A DNA stretch of 64,000 nucleotides from Paralichthys olivaceus. Lineage: Eukaryota; Chordata; Actinopteri; Pleuronectiformes; Paralichthyidae. The stretch covers positions 25,557,501-25,621,500 of the forward strand of contig NC_091100.1 in the NCBI RefSeq assembly GCF_024713975.1, read 5' to 3'. The stretch's first letter is position 1. Every line of letters starts with the position of its first letter. Shown here in pieces: positions 1 to 12,586 of the stretch. The notes beneath the pieces were generated by a model. That model ran no database searches, was not told where the DNA came from, and saw nothing but the letters and a program-made list of their open reading frames with translations. Both the position numbers and the translations under genes were made by a program.

Positions 1-1416
1 TGCAACATGTCATTTCAACATTTGATATCACTAAATTCTACACATTGTACCTTTAAGGGGAGCTCATGATTGCTTTAGCAAGGGCAGCAAATGTTCTGTT
101 TATGAAAACACTTCCTGCCAGTTCTCACTTTTATGAGCTGATATTCTCCAGGGAATTAAATAAACATCAGTCGGGGTCAAGTTACATTCAAGGGTCTTGT
201 ACAAGAAACATCTGGCACCAGTTTAGAGTTTAAAGCCACAAACAAAGGAATTAAATTAATATATCTCTGTTACAATATTTTCCATTAGCTGTTGCGATTA
301 TAGAGATAAATAGAGAAAAACAACTATGTAAACCAAGAGCTAGTGCAACTCCTATACATGACCTGAATTCACTGTCAGGATGAACTGCAGCCTCAAGGAA
401 AACTTTCATCTGTTTCAGTTACCAAACAAACATTCAAGTTTATCTCAACAATGAGCAAGATGTCAGTAGGTGGACATATCCTGGCTGCTTTCAGTTTGTA
501 TCCTAAACTAAGCTAAGCTAAGATCTAGCTTATCTAACTAAACAAGTACATGTACACAAAGACATTATTTTTTCTTTTAGTAAGGTAATAAATAGAATTT
601 CCCCCTGAATTTCAACTGTCAAACTCTTTATTTAATGCCCACCGGGGGACTATTTGTAACACTCCCTGAGGGTTGTTTCCTCTGGGGCTTCTTGCTTTCA
701 TCATAGCATGTTTCCTTCAACAAGGAGCCTCTTCAAGAGCAGAAACTACCAAGTGAAATCATCACCTACACTGTACATTGTCATATATATTTGGTATATC
801 TGTGACTGTGGCTACAATTTCTAATACTTTTTGAGTCTGCTATCTTAATATAACAACTCAAAGCAAGAATATGAAAGTTCTGTTGAATAGCATCCTCTGT
901 TGCCATAGGTAACAATTACTCTTAATCTTATGGGGTAATAAATGACGTTCCTCTAATTGGCACTAATTAAACTTAAATGATAAAACTTGCTTTATTGGCT
1001 TGCATTTATGGTGTTTAATATAACTGATTAACACACAAGCACATTCAATGATGCACTTGCATGCAGAATCTTCCCAGTGTGCAGTTTACCAGTTCATAAC
1101 ACATACACTTATTCTCACTTAAAGGTTATTTAGACTGTAAGTGGAGAAAGTGAACTCCCATAAACAGGGCACAACATGTAAACATCACAGAAGAAAGAAC
1201 AGAGCTGAATTTGAAACACAAGGCTCCACTGTGAAGCCACAGTGCTGACCACTGAGACGCCGCCAATCATTTTTAGGTGATGGAATCACCTCAAAGTTCT
1301 TTTTCTAAATGAGAAGTCTGACATGTGGGTTACAAGTATATCTTCTATTTTAAATTTATAATCTACTGAAAAGTGATTACAAAAAAATCAACCACTATTT
1401 ACTCCTGTCAATAATC
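1..1416 (-). other. Probable slc43a1 3' UTR and downstream flank
   Basis: No coding exon is seen here. On the minus strand, AATAAA signals lie at 996-991 and 632-627, about 420 and 785 bases after the stop codon; either could end the transcript. A degraded copy of a fish dispersed repeat with the phrase cagtgctgaccactgag lies at about 1170-1265. The UTR assignment is inferred. Confidence 0.45.
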
Positions 1417-4383
1417 TTAATCAGCAAGTCCATTTGGTGTGTATCCATTAGCCGCATGCAAATTGGTTTGGCTCTTTGCCTTTATCAGGTTTCTACGGTG
1501 GTAGAAGAGATAGCCCGGCAACAGGAAGCCAGCCAGGGAGAAGATGAGGAGGCCCAGATTGATCTGTTATAACGAGAGACATGTCAGTGTATGATCCTAT
1601 GGCTGTGTCTCAATTCAGGGGCTACATCCTTCAGAGGCTGCATTTGAAGACTGATTACATCACAGTGGCAGGACTGTCCAATTTTGAAAGCTCCGACAAA
1701 TGCAGTCTTTCAATGACTGATCCAATGGGTGGACCCGTACCGGCCAAGCCTATCTTAGAATTCATGACGCTTTGGTGGCAAACGGCTTTTCAAAGGGGTA
1801 AAGACTCAGGCAAGTGGCAAGACATTTAATACATGAGTATCATGCCAGCCAAACAGCTAACAGTATACATGTATAAAAACCAAGGCTAATTCCATTTTTC
1901 TCATCATGTCCAACTTCTGCCCTGTTGCTAGGGCAACAGCAAAAAGGCAGAATGAGCTGATGACGCTAATCACAGAAAGCCTCTGTAGATCAGACCGTCA
2001 TCTTGGTTTAGCCTTTGTGGTCTAAGTATCCCATGAAGACCACCTCCTTCGTGGGCTGGGTAGACCACGCCCTCCAAAGGATGCAGGCTCGGAATTGAGA
2101 AAAAGATTGTGTGTGTGTGTGTATGTGTGTGCGTGGTTTCTACCCAGTAAGGATCTCCATGGAGGGGTCCCAACATCAATATGAACAAAGGCTGTTGGAG
2201 CAAGGCAAAAGCAGCACTGATCATTGACTGCAGGCCGGTCAGTGTCCCAAAGTGGTTGGCTGGATACCTAGAGTGGGATGGATGATAGAAGGAACTGTCT
2301 GAGTGAACACTGACATATTTTCATCTTTTAACTTGTTATTTCCAACTTATTAGCAAACAGTCTATATGTGTATGTTTATATATCTAGCAGTACCAGAGTA
2401 ACGTCGACAATCATTTGTCATATTTCTGACCATCTCATGAATAAAATATATTCATTCAATATTCACTCTGTTTCAGCTCTGATTTAGTCTCCACCTACTC
2501 CTGAGAGTGAGGGAAACATCAGCAGCTAAATGCTCCACTGTGTTCACCACCATGGGCCTCCTGTTTTGTTTGTTTGCTCTATTTTGAGAAGTAGTGTACA
2601 GTGAAAAGAGTGAGGGTGCTGAGAATAAACACACAGTAGAGTTGTTAAACCCAAAAAATTGATGAAAGACTAAAAAGCTTAGTGGAGCTGAGAGGAAGTA
2701 TGGCGTCCAAAAACACATTACAGACGTTCACATTACAGTCATTTTCCATCGATTAGTATTCAAAATGTTGACCAGTAAAGATGTATAGTGGTTGTACTCA
2801 CACAGCAGCATAGAGGCCCCCACAGCAGGAGTGGATAAATCCTCTCACTATAGTGTGCAGAACAAATGACACCACCTAACAAAGAAAGACACATCAGGAT
2901 GATACAGATATACAGCCGATCATCAAGCTTGTCACTGTGTGTTTCTTCATTTGTGTGTGTCTGTAAATTCATATGTAATGATCTTCATTCTGTACCCATA
3001 TACATACAAACTTTGAACTTTATGTTCCTGTTGGGCATTTTTCTGACCTGTAGGGGCAGGTTGTCAATCAAGGAAATTATTCCAAAGGCGACCAAAAGAA
3101 GGTTGGTGAAGATGAAAGCTCTCATGGCATTCGTCAGTTTCTGGATCTTTCGGTCTCTCTTTGGAGGATCTGATTGGCTGACAAAAGGAGACAAATGTCA
3201 AATATCAAAGATCTGCACCCTGTAGAGCTTGTGCACACTTTTCGACCCAATTCGGAGCCCATTGTCTGGTCAAATAACCCTTCGGTGTGAGGGGTTGGCA
3301 AAATAATCTTAATGTTACTGATTGTGTCGGATCCTTCCCGATCTCTTATCAATGGTATACTGAGCATGAAGCCACAATAGCCAATGAGAGCGAACTGACC
3401 AGAGGCCCCACCATACTTGTATAGCTCATTAAAAACAAACTCCAGTTTATGCTGCAAAATATATGAGCCAAGCTTATTCTGCCTTCTCAGCCATTAATTC
3501 ATCCATAGTTATTCCTCTTCATTTGTTTATTGCTGCAAAACAGAATACACGATGATGCAGCTATAGCTGACGATGTTGATCATCCTCCGTGTTGGTTTTT
3601 CTTCTGATGTCATTTTTGATCATGTGCATTTCTGTGAGATCCTCTGGATTCGCGTGTGGTTTTATGTTCTGGCCAAATCATCCAGTGCTCTGATGATCAT
3701 AATAATACAAATCTGTTAAATCTGTCGGTGGTCTCCAAAGTTTTTAAAATTGGTCAAGAGCTGAAAATCCTGTAGTGTGCACCAGGCCTAAGGGAGAAAT
3801 GTGGATGAGGAAGAGTCCAAGATGTGGGAGTATGACACTGTTACTACAAGGTCGGCAGTGTATAACAGAGCCAACATACAGAGACAAGCAACCATTCACA
3901 TTACATTCACACCTAGAGTCTCCAATTAATCTATCTCCAATCTGCATGTGTGGAAGGAAACAAGTACAGAGAGAAAACCCACACAGACACAAGAACAAGC
4001 AAACTTCTCTATAGATGAATTACCTCTTCTGTGTTTGTGCGTTTGCATTTTCCTCTTCACACTCTTTCATTCTCCAGTCCATGATGTAACCAATCAAGGG
4101 ACAAGTCAGTAGACACAGCAGCTGCATTGAACCGAAGATAGAAGAGTAGAAACCAACTGGGGAAGACAGGCAGAGACAGAGTGAAGTCAATAAAACTAAC
4201 AGCATCAGAGGTAAACACTCTGCTAGTGTCTATCCCATCAGGCTAGGCTAATTATTTTATATTTCAGTTATTTCAAAATACGTCGTAATGAATAATTGGT
4301 TAATCTAAATAAACTGCATGTGGTGTCTTTGTTGGTTGAAAAAGATAGACGGACAGAGAGACAGGCAGGCAGGCAGGCAGGCA

Positions 4384-4457
<74 letters not shown>

Positions 4458-5021
4458 CAGGCGATTTGAGCATCACCTTGTTCCTCCACCTCCTTTTGCA
4501 GCTCTTCTGAGGCTGAAACAGAGAACAGCAGGTCATCAGGGATCCCCACAGAGGGTTTACCACAAATTCTAATGAAATGCTCAACATCAGCTGCAACATC
4601 AGTCTTGTCCCACCTTTTGTCAATTAAATCATTTCACTTGTTTTTGTTTCAATGTTCTTCATGACATAGTAAACCTGACAGTGATGATATCCAGGGTTCT
4701 TTTTATTCATTCACTGATAACGAAGTATTCATGTAAGTTATTATGCTTACGGTCGGGGTTGCCGTGGGCGACCAGAAACTCCACCATCTTGTTTATGGCT
4801 CCCATGAAGAAGATCAGCCGCAGCTGGGTCATTGCCATGGTGATGAGACTCCACAACAAGATAGGGGAGCACACAGAATGACAGAGCGGCACGGAGCCTA
4901 AGGAGTAGAGAGCCGGTATGTAAAAGCAGCCTTGACTTCAACTTAAATACACCAGCATCCAGCATTTCAGCTTTGCAGCTAATCTCAGTGTCTCTCATGT
5001 CTCTGTGTTCCTCTCCGTGTC

Positions 5022-5056
<35 letters not shown>

Positions 5057-7070
5057 CGTCTCAGCTGATGCCTTTTGAATCCAGGGAGAGTTAATTGGCC
5101 AGCTAGTCTCATCTGTGCTAATCCCCTCTCCCTGGTTCACCTGGAGGTGCTCACTGAGCCACCTCCACTATGCCATTAGGGTTCGTACTTGGAGACAAAC
5201 ACAGAACACAGACTGAATAAAATCCATATCACTCATTTTGCCCAACTGTTTTGCACCCGTCTAAAAACAGAAGACAGTGTCAAATGCTGCACTGATCTAC
5301 ATGCTGTTCAGAGACATTTCCAGCCAAACACAATAATGTTACTCACCCTGGGCTCTGCTTTGTGAGTCTGTCTGATCGGGTTCTGGCTTCTTGCCCTCCA
5401 TCATGTCTTCCATGAGGTTGACATGAGTGACGTACCTATCTCCAGTTATCTTGTCCTCTGTCACAACCCCACTCATCTTCACCCTTTTACTGTAGAAAAA
5501 AGAAAGCGATGGGAAATCTACAAATAATAACTCGATTATTCACAATTAAATCTGTTACCATGTCAAAAACAAAACATTACATCATTTGACAACCTGCTTT
5601 CAAGAGTCATGGGGTATATTACACGCAAGAGCGATGCTTTATAATACAGTGGCTTCAGGAAGTATTCAGACTTTTCAGATTTTGTGCACATTTTATTTTG
5701 TATTCCTTTCAGCAGATCCTCTCAAGCTCCATCGGATTGAACAGGAAGCATCAGTTAACTGCCAGTTTCAGAACATCTGTGGGGATTTACAGTACATTCA
5801 GAGACTCTAGCATGCTTGTGTCTGTATTCATCTGGTGAGTCTCATGGTGAAAGATGAACCATCACCCAAGCTCATGTCATGTGCACTGTGAGGGCAGGGC
5901 CGGTTTTCTGAAAAGGCCCTCACTGTATCACCTGCCTCGCAATTCTGATAAGTCTCAGTGTCCCTGCTGCTGAGAACCATAGGGATGGGATTGGCTGTTG
6001 ATGAACAGACTGGTATTGGGAGATCTGGCTCTGGTTCACTTATTGTCTGCCTGGATAGGATAAGATGAAATGAGGTGAGATGAGTTGAGGTTAGGTGTGA
6101 TGAGACGGCATAGGATGAGTAACTTTATTGATCTCACACGGTGGAGACTCACTTGTTACAGCAGCAGACAAGTCAGAATGAGGTAGAAAAGAGAATCATT
6201 TTTTTAAATGGGATAGGTTTGGTAGTTTTGCGTCTGCTCCTGATATTCCCATTATTTGTACATTCACTTGAACATTTGGATTCTTCTTTGCACGTCGCTC
6301 TTGAACTTGCACATTGAATCTGACCTGCAGTCAGCCTGACATAGACACAGAGCTCTGCCTGAGGTTTCATCATGTTATCATAAGACCTCTTCATCCCTCA
6401 TGTCTTTTTTTGAGCCGTGGCTTTCAGATGTCTCCACCCACCAATACTCCCACACACCTGATACACCTTTGGCCTATCCCCTACAGTCTGGTGAAGTCCA
6501 CAGTGTAGATTTCATAGCACGCCATTGAGCCAGTGTTCACTGTAAATGGTGAATTAATTAATTATTTACTTATGAATGTATTTATAATCTCTTTACAGGT
6601 ATCTCTGACTCCAGAGCTGCAGGATAACAACAATTATTACTAACATAAAACCTATTATTAATTGATTATTATATGAATTGTTGCTGCTATCATTAATAAC
6701 ATCTTTACACTCTTACTGTTTTCATTTTAAGTAGTCTGAGCTGAAACCCGATGGTGCACAAGTGTTCCTGGTCTCTCTCTCCTCCCTCTGACTTCTCTTC
6801 AATTGAATTGTATTGAATTTATATTTCCAGTGCTATCAACCAAAGTGTTTTACAGTGCAAGTCCCATTCACTGTATGCTGTGCTTTTTCTATCACAAACT
6901 ATTCATACACTGTCGGCCGTCAGGGGCAACTGTTCACTTAGAGTAGTTATTCTTCAGAATAGCAGTCACACCACTCCGACAGACTCTGAACTGCAGAAAG
7001 ATTTGCAGGTGAACGAGGTGAAACATTAAGCAGCTACTGTATAAAGGCCCTTTTTCTAGAAGCTTGTGTT

Positions 7071-7112
<42 letters not shown>

Positions 7113-7875
7113 CTCATCTTATGTTACGACAAGATGTAAAGCACACTGACGTATATCTGATGTCTTCGGGTGCAGGGAAGGATTCAGCAGGCCAGTTCAG
7201 GAGGCAGTTGAGGAAAACCATGCAGGCCATACCAGACCACACCCACATGATGACACGGAACGACACGCCAAGGTCATAGATCAACTGGAGCAGTAAGACA
7301 GGGAGGAAGAGGAGAAGGGTTTGGTTGGGAGGAAGACAGGTTGGAAGAAATAAACACAAACACAATGAGGAAGAGAGGGATGGAGAGGAAAAATATATTT
7401 AAAATATGTGTAATTAATTGTACTTAAAATGCTGCTCAAACATCATCTGCAACTAATTCCCATCTTCTCCTCCCTCCCTACTGTATCCCAGTGCACTCTT
7501 CTTTCTTTCTTTTTTCTTCTTCTAATTTAAATTGTATTTCTCCTTTTGAAGTTTCTTCTTCTTTAAATTCATCTTTCCATCCTCCTCTTTCTCCAATTAT
7601 CTTGCTTTTCTTCTCTTTAAGGGGCTAATCTGTTCTTTTCTTTCTGTTGCTCACTTTGAAATGTTCTTGTAATGTTTCTTCATCTCTTTGTCCTGTTCAC
7701 AGGCCTTCAGCTGCTACATTTACATTTTATTAAACTTTACCATTCAGCTGTCAGCAATCACATCATGTATTTTCTCCAGAAAAAACGTATTTGTAATGTG
7801 CAACTGAATAAAGTCTAATGGACTATTTTTTAAATTTTAAAGAAAAAAGCTATTATGCAATTGTAAATATATATA

Positions 7876-7932
<57 letters not shown>

Positions 7933-8367
7933 AAGAGAGAGACAATGTGCACCTTGACACCAGGGAAGGTAACGGCTGAAGAAGCATAGGATCCAATCAT
8001 AAGGGAGAGGATGGTTGATCGTAGATTCCCAAACATGTTTGGCAGCTGGATTAAAGAGAGAGAAAATAAAAACAAATAAAACTTCCATTATATCAAATGA
8101 ACAAATGAACCATGCTACCACGTTAACTGGAGAAGAAGCTCTTTCACCCTGTGAACATCTGTGATGGATGTTTTAATCTATTATGTTTCTGCTAAGTGAT
8201 CCTTAGTCATTTGTATTAAAATACACAGTCGATAGTCGACTAAGCTGAATGCTGGAAGTGAAAATTACCAGTCAAATGCACTTTAGGAATTTAACCAGCA
8301 GGTGGTGCTACTGACTCTTACATACAAGTACAGGTCATACATACAACTGCAGGCTCACACACAAACA

Positions 8368-8418
<51 letters not shown>

Positions 8419-9611
8419 CGAGGGGTCCATTATAGCTGATAGTGTACTTTAGTGGTGAAAATTCCCAGAATTAGCTTTCAATTAATGACAATTCCAAAAA
8501 CAATGACACGAGTCAACTGGGCTGTTGCGGCTTTGTGTGGTTAGTGGGTCAGCTTTGAGTAACCACAGTTGTAATTGTGTGGGAAGCTTCTGATCATCTG
8601 TTACTGAGTCTGGTGTCTGTTGGTCATGTTACTTTCCTCTCTGTCCATCTGTTTGCCATCGTAAAGTTCAACGGACTGTCCTGCAGCTCTATAATTTCTC
8701 TCATCTGTGTTGACAGTATTACTGATTCAGTAGCTGTACATAGTTAAATAATTCAAAGAAAATTCAATAAGGAATGTACGTGAATATTCCATGTAAAGAT
8801 GTAAAGATACAGATTGATGTCTTCAGTCCTCGTACAACTGGTGTCAAACCTCTCTGATCTGTCTTTCTCACCCTCCTCAGTCATGTTTCCATGTTGTTGA
8901 CTCTTTGCTCTCACCTCAGTCTTTCCATTCTTATCTACTTCTCTCTTTTCCATAGCTCTCCATCTCGCTTTCCACTAACTGCCCCACCTGTTTTTACCTT
9001 CACTTCCCCAAGCCTGCCTCCTATCACTCTTTCTTTGTGCCCTGAACACTCCTGTAGTGTTCAAATAAATCAAACCTGTTTAAACCTGTCACGTAAAGAT
9101 CTCCAATATACAGTACTGCACAAGCACCCAGTCAGTATGAAAGTCATGTCATACTCAGGTGTCATATACATTTTTCCTTCTATCACCAACAGGGTAGTTT
9201 TCATCAATTTTATAAAAATTATAGATGCATAAAATATTAATGTTCCGCTAGCAGGTAAAAAGAAAAAACTGGTGATCCCTGATCTTTCATGTAAGGCTAC
9301 TACCAGGTCTTACCTGTCCGTCAATGTTAATGATATTCCCACCAGCCTCTGTACTTTGTACTCTGTTTTGGAGCCTTAAGTGTGGCTGCACAGTTTGTTT
9401 TTTTTGTTAAAAGATAATGATGGCAATACTGACTTGTTATAACCATTGAAAAGAGGGATTTAAAAAAAGGACAAATGTGATGAGTCAGTTTAATATTGAG
9501 CTAGATGAATAAAAATTGACACAGCACAAAACATTTTGGTCAGCTAGGATAGTTTGATCAGCAGAGTAACACACAAACACACACACACACACACATACAC
9601 ACACACACACA

Positions 9612-9657
<46 letters not shown>

Positions 9658-12586
9658 TACAGAGTCGAGTCACCATGACTTAAGAGGAAACTACCTTTAT
9701 TTCCTAGAGAACCCTAAACCTTAAACTTGAACCTAATCTTAGTCCTAGTCTTCATGTTGAAATGTAATGATTAACATTATGGGGACTTGCTTTTTGTTTC
9801 CATTATGAGACTGTAAACAGATATAGGTCCCCACAACATGAGTATTACCTGGACCAAACACACGCAAGTACACACAAACACACAAGGCCAAAATGACAAT
9901 GTCAAATGCAGGACATGGTCTAGCTCAGGAATTAGGAGGAAGAGAGAAAGGGACGTGGGGTTGATAAGGGAACAGGGCTGTGGGAGGGTGTGTTCACTGC
10001 CGGCGTTTGGGATTGGCTGATGGGCTGCAGCAGAATTTAGACCAAGTGGAACAACATGTGTTGCTTTCCAAAATACACACACACACAGAGGAACATGTGC
10101 TTATGATCACAGGTACACAACAAAACAGTAAAACAATGTGTTTGGAACGCAAATACAGAACATTAAGTGGGCGTCTGTAATGGACTGAAGACTAAATCCA
10201 CTGAGTCACAGGGGGTGTCAGAGATCTGCTGCTGCTGCTGGACTCTGCTCCCTATAGGTCGAAACCTTCCAGCATGTGACACTTGATACACAGATAATGT
10301 GTGACATCACAGACTGCTTTGCCAGATGACAAGATGGAAAGTGGGGATATGGGACATCCCAGTGTATAAGCAATCTATCCACTGTAGCCACACACAGTGA
10401 TGTTCCAGACAGGCAACAAAGTCCAGAGAGCAAAGTGTTTGTCCTACTCCCTGTCCAAATGTTTCCTGGCAGGAGGGGCATTTAATCCCGTGAGGACACG
10501 CACAATGACAGCTGCAGATTCTTTGAACAAGAGCTGTTATTATTATACTACCTTATAGTCACCTCAGAGAGTCTTCTGAGAGGAGCACATGTAAGCTACA
10601 GGTGGTGACCTTGCAGAATAGTGGCTGTGCAGACTGATCTGCATACACCCTCTAATGATGACTTTTACGTCACTGAGACATCAGCTGACCCTCGTTTATA
10701 TGTGGATGGTATTTTGCTACCACCCCAGACAAACATCCATCCCTTATCTATATGGGTTATCCTGTGACAGTTGCAGGGGGGGCTCAATACAAGTGTATCC
10801 CAGGGCAGACGTACAGACGTTAACCAGCATGCACCGTCACATTCTAACCTACGGTCAGTTTTGACACAGACAGTTTTGTAACACATTTTTCGGTCCTTGA
10901 ATGACCAGGATACCCTTCTGAGATAGTTGTCATGAGTCATGTGTGAGTGAGAATCGTACTGTGAGTGAGGTGAAGGTCAGACAGATTCCTCCGAAGCCAT
11001 TAAAGGAGACAGCGAGGAAAATGAGGACTGACAACACTGATGGAACAAATAAAAAAATATCGTAAATTACAAAGACACTTTATAGGGAAATTCTTATTTG
11101 CAGCGTGGCTCTGAAGTTTTGTACCTTTGTCCGTCATTTTCCATCAAAAGTTAGTGTGACTGATATATATATACAAAAATTGGCAATTTGGGTTGTGGCA
11201 ATGTTGCCATAACTGAAATGATTGATGGTAAAAGTACAAAAATAAGACCCAAGCTGTAACATGATGGGATTTTCCTTTAAGGGTTGTCGTACTGATGACT
11301 TGTCTCACCTTCAGGGTTGTACGCAGCAGCAGCTATAATTGCACAGGAGGCTGCAAAACATGAACTGAAATACATACAGAATATATGAAGCGTATATCAT
11401 TAGCATTTTCACATAGAAAACTGTCGTATACAAAATCAAAGAAAATTACTGAAGCGCTGTCCTACCTGCCAACGAGCCTTAATGGTCTGGGCCCATATCT
11501 ATCCATTAAGATCCCCAGGGGTAAAGTGGCTGCACTTAAGAGGAACGAGCCAATGGTGAAGCCAAGATTCAATATCTCTTCCTGCTCCACACAACTCTGC
11601 CAAACGCCGCTCTCCAAGGACGTCACGTTAGTGTTGACCGTCTCATTATCTGAATAGAATCACAGGAAAACAAGTCAGGAGACGGTCAACTCTGTCATAT
11701 ACTCATGACCTAGGTCCCTGACTGCACCGAGCAGACCAGACATCACAAGGTACCAACCAAACCAAACACAATATACTGCTACTAACAACTCAGACACCAA
11801 TCTCTTAGCCAGTGTCAGAGGTAAGAGACTTACTGTTGTCACATTTTGGATTGTGATTTGTGTGAAGGAATTTGTTATTCGACACACACACACAATAAAA
11901 TGAAGCTGCAAGTGAAAGACATACTTAGTAACCTGTGGACACTAGATGACACTAGATAACTTGATGGACAGGATAGTTAATAACAGACGTCTGGAGACAG
12001 TGCAAAACACAAAGGATGGAAGAAAAGACATCAAAGAGTTAGTTGTTATCAGAAAATAAAGAAAAATACATCCAAGATTCACTTTATTGTTGAACACACA
12101 TCTAAATGCAATATTAATTGTCTTTTTCCAATTGACGGATGGTTGTCATGTCCCTGAGAGATCAGTTCTTGACTGTCCACTGATGATCTCCTTGAAGAAC
12201 CAGAATCATTTTACTGTAAGATGCCCAGAACATGACACCCACACCAAAACATTACAGCGTCCTGTCTGTGGCACTGAGCTGATCACATAAACAGTATCCA
12301 GAGACGTGCCATCGACTTTCTAATGTAAAACCATACAAGAGAGGCAAGTGTCTGATAAACGTAGGTAACTTCTGATTGCACCAAAGGGAACCAGAAATTC
12401 AAATTCAAAAACTGGTTGGATGGTGGTCTTACCAATGCAAAGGTGGGAATAGAAGCCTTCATTCTTCAGCATGATGAGTAGTGAGCCCCAACCCAACAGA
12501 ACAGCTGAGAAGAGCAGGTTCTCTATGATGGCTGTAATGGCCATCCACCACCTCCTCCTGTACGCCTGGGCCAAGCTCGGAGCCAT
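1417..12586 (-). CDS. slc43a1: LAT3-type neutral amino-acid transporter, 14 coding exons
   Basis: System L facilitative carrier of the SLC43 family (12-helix major facilitator fold) for large neutral amino acids at the plasma membrane. Coding exons, 5' to 3' on the minus strand: 12586-12433, 11649-11466, 11364-11309, 11036-10960, 8045-7953, 7284-7151, 5489-5347, 4897-4751, 4512-4477, 4156-4024, 3177-3048, 2875-2802, 2267-2144, 1563-1417. They join in phase to 543 aa plus stop (human about 559). Visible signatures: [15 protein letters not shown] at the N terminus, [65 protein letters not shown]. Sequons at N53 (NET) and N59 (NVT) lie in the predicted first extracellular loop. PNMFGN, FPAPED and NHFGTLTG favour SLC43A1 over SLC43A2. 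A good acceptor ends 5 bases before the ATG, so a non-coding first exon lies upstream and was not located. The linkage to p2rx3 also fits SLC43A1. Confidence 0.94.
3840..3998 (+). repeat. Degraded dispersed fish repeat in slc43a1 intron
   Basis: The text runs gcaaccattcacatt, cctagagtctccaatta, gaaaacccacacagacac. I recognise this as a very common fish interspersed repeat from memory; its class was not determined. The related tail-like piece near 1170-1265 may belong to the same family. Confidence 0.5.
4361..4458. repeat. (GGCA)n plus (AC)n microsatellite
   Basis: About five GGCA units are followed by roughly 35 AC units. On the gene strand this is a (GT)n tract starting about 20 bases downstream of the donor of the 36-bp slc43a1 exon (4512-4477). 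It generates spurious Val/Cys and Thr/His open frames on both strands. Confidence 0.95.
5022..5054. repeat. (TC)n microsatellite
   Basis: An uninterrupted CT/GA dinucleotide tract in the intron upstream of slc43a1 exon 4897-4751. Confidence 0.9.
5644..5776 (+). mobile_element. Tc1/mariner-like transposon remnant
   Basis: The segment reads cagtggcttcaggaagtatt followed later by cagcagatcctctcaagctc. These match, from memory, the terminal repeat and an internal stretch of fish Tc1-like elements. Only about 130 bases remain, with no transposase frame. It sits in the slc43a1 intron between exons 7284-7151 and 5489-5347. Confidence 0.55.
6795..6960. repeat. Degraded SINE/LINE-tail-like repeat
   Basis: Phrases such as caattgaattgtattgaatt and cactgtcggccgtcaggggcaa resemble the low-copy tails of fish SINE and LINE repeats found elsewhere in this window (41741-41950, 38868-39103). 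Strongly decayed; the boundaries are approximate. Confidence 0.35.
7072..7111. repeat. (GT)n microsatellite
   Basis: About 19 GT units, some 40 bases beyond the donor of slc43a1 exon 7284-7151. Confidence 0.95.
7877..7942. repeat. (GT)n(GA)n compound microsatellite
   Basis: GT units pass directly into GA units. On the gene strand it is a (TC)n(AC)n tract starting about 10 bases after the donor of slc43a1 exon 8045-7953. Confidence 0.95.
8358..8418. repeat. (CA)n microsatellite
   Basis: About 28 CA units in the long slc43a1 intron 8046-10959. Confidence 0.95.
9567..9658. repeat. Interrupted (CA)n microsatellite
   Basis: CA units with occasional T and G interruptions. The following 9690-9850 stretch (acctttatttcctagagaac, then ataggtccccacaaca) resembles a decayed short element of the kind seen at 15055-15211, also flanked by CA tracts. 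Confidence 0.85.

Noticed and set aside
4268..4623. Long open frames of Val/Cys and Thr/His across 4268-4623
   Set aside because: They are translations of the (AC)n microsatellite; the only real coding bases there are the 36-bp slc43a1 exon 4512-4477.
1417..12586. SLC43A2 as the identity of the left gene
   Set aside because: Some loop residues are A2-like, but PNMFGN, SFPAPE, GFYSS and NHFGTLTG are A1-like, and p2rx3 linkage fits SLC43A1.
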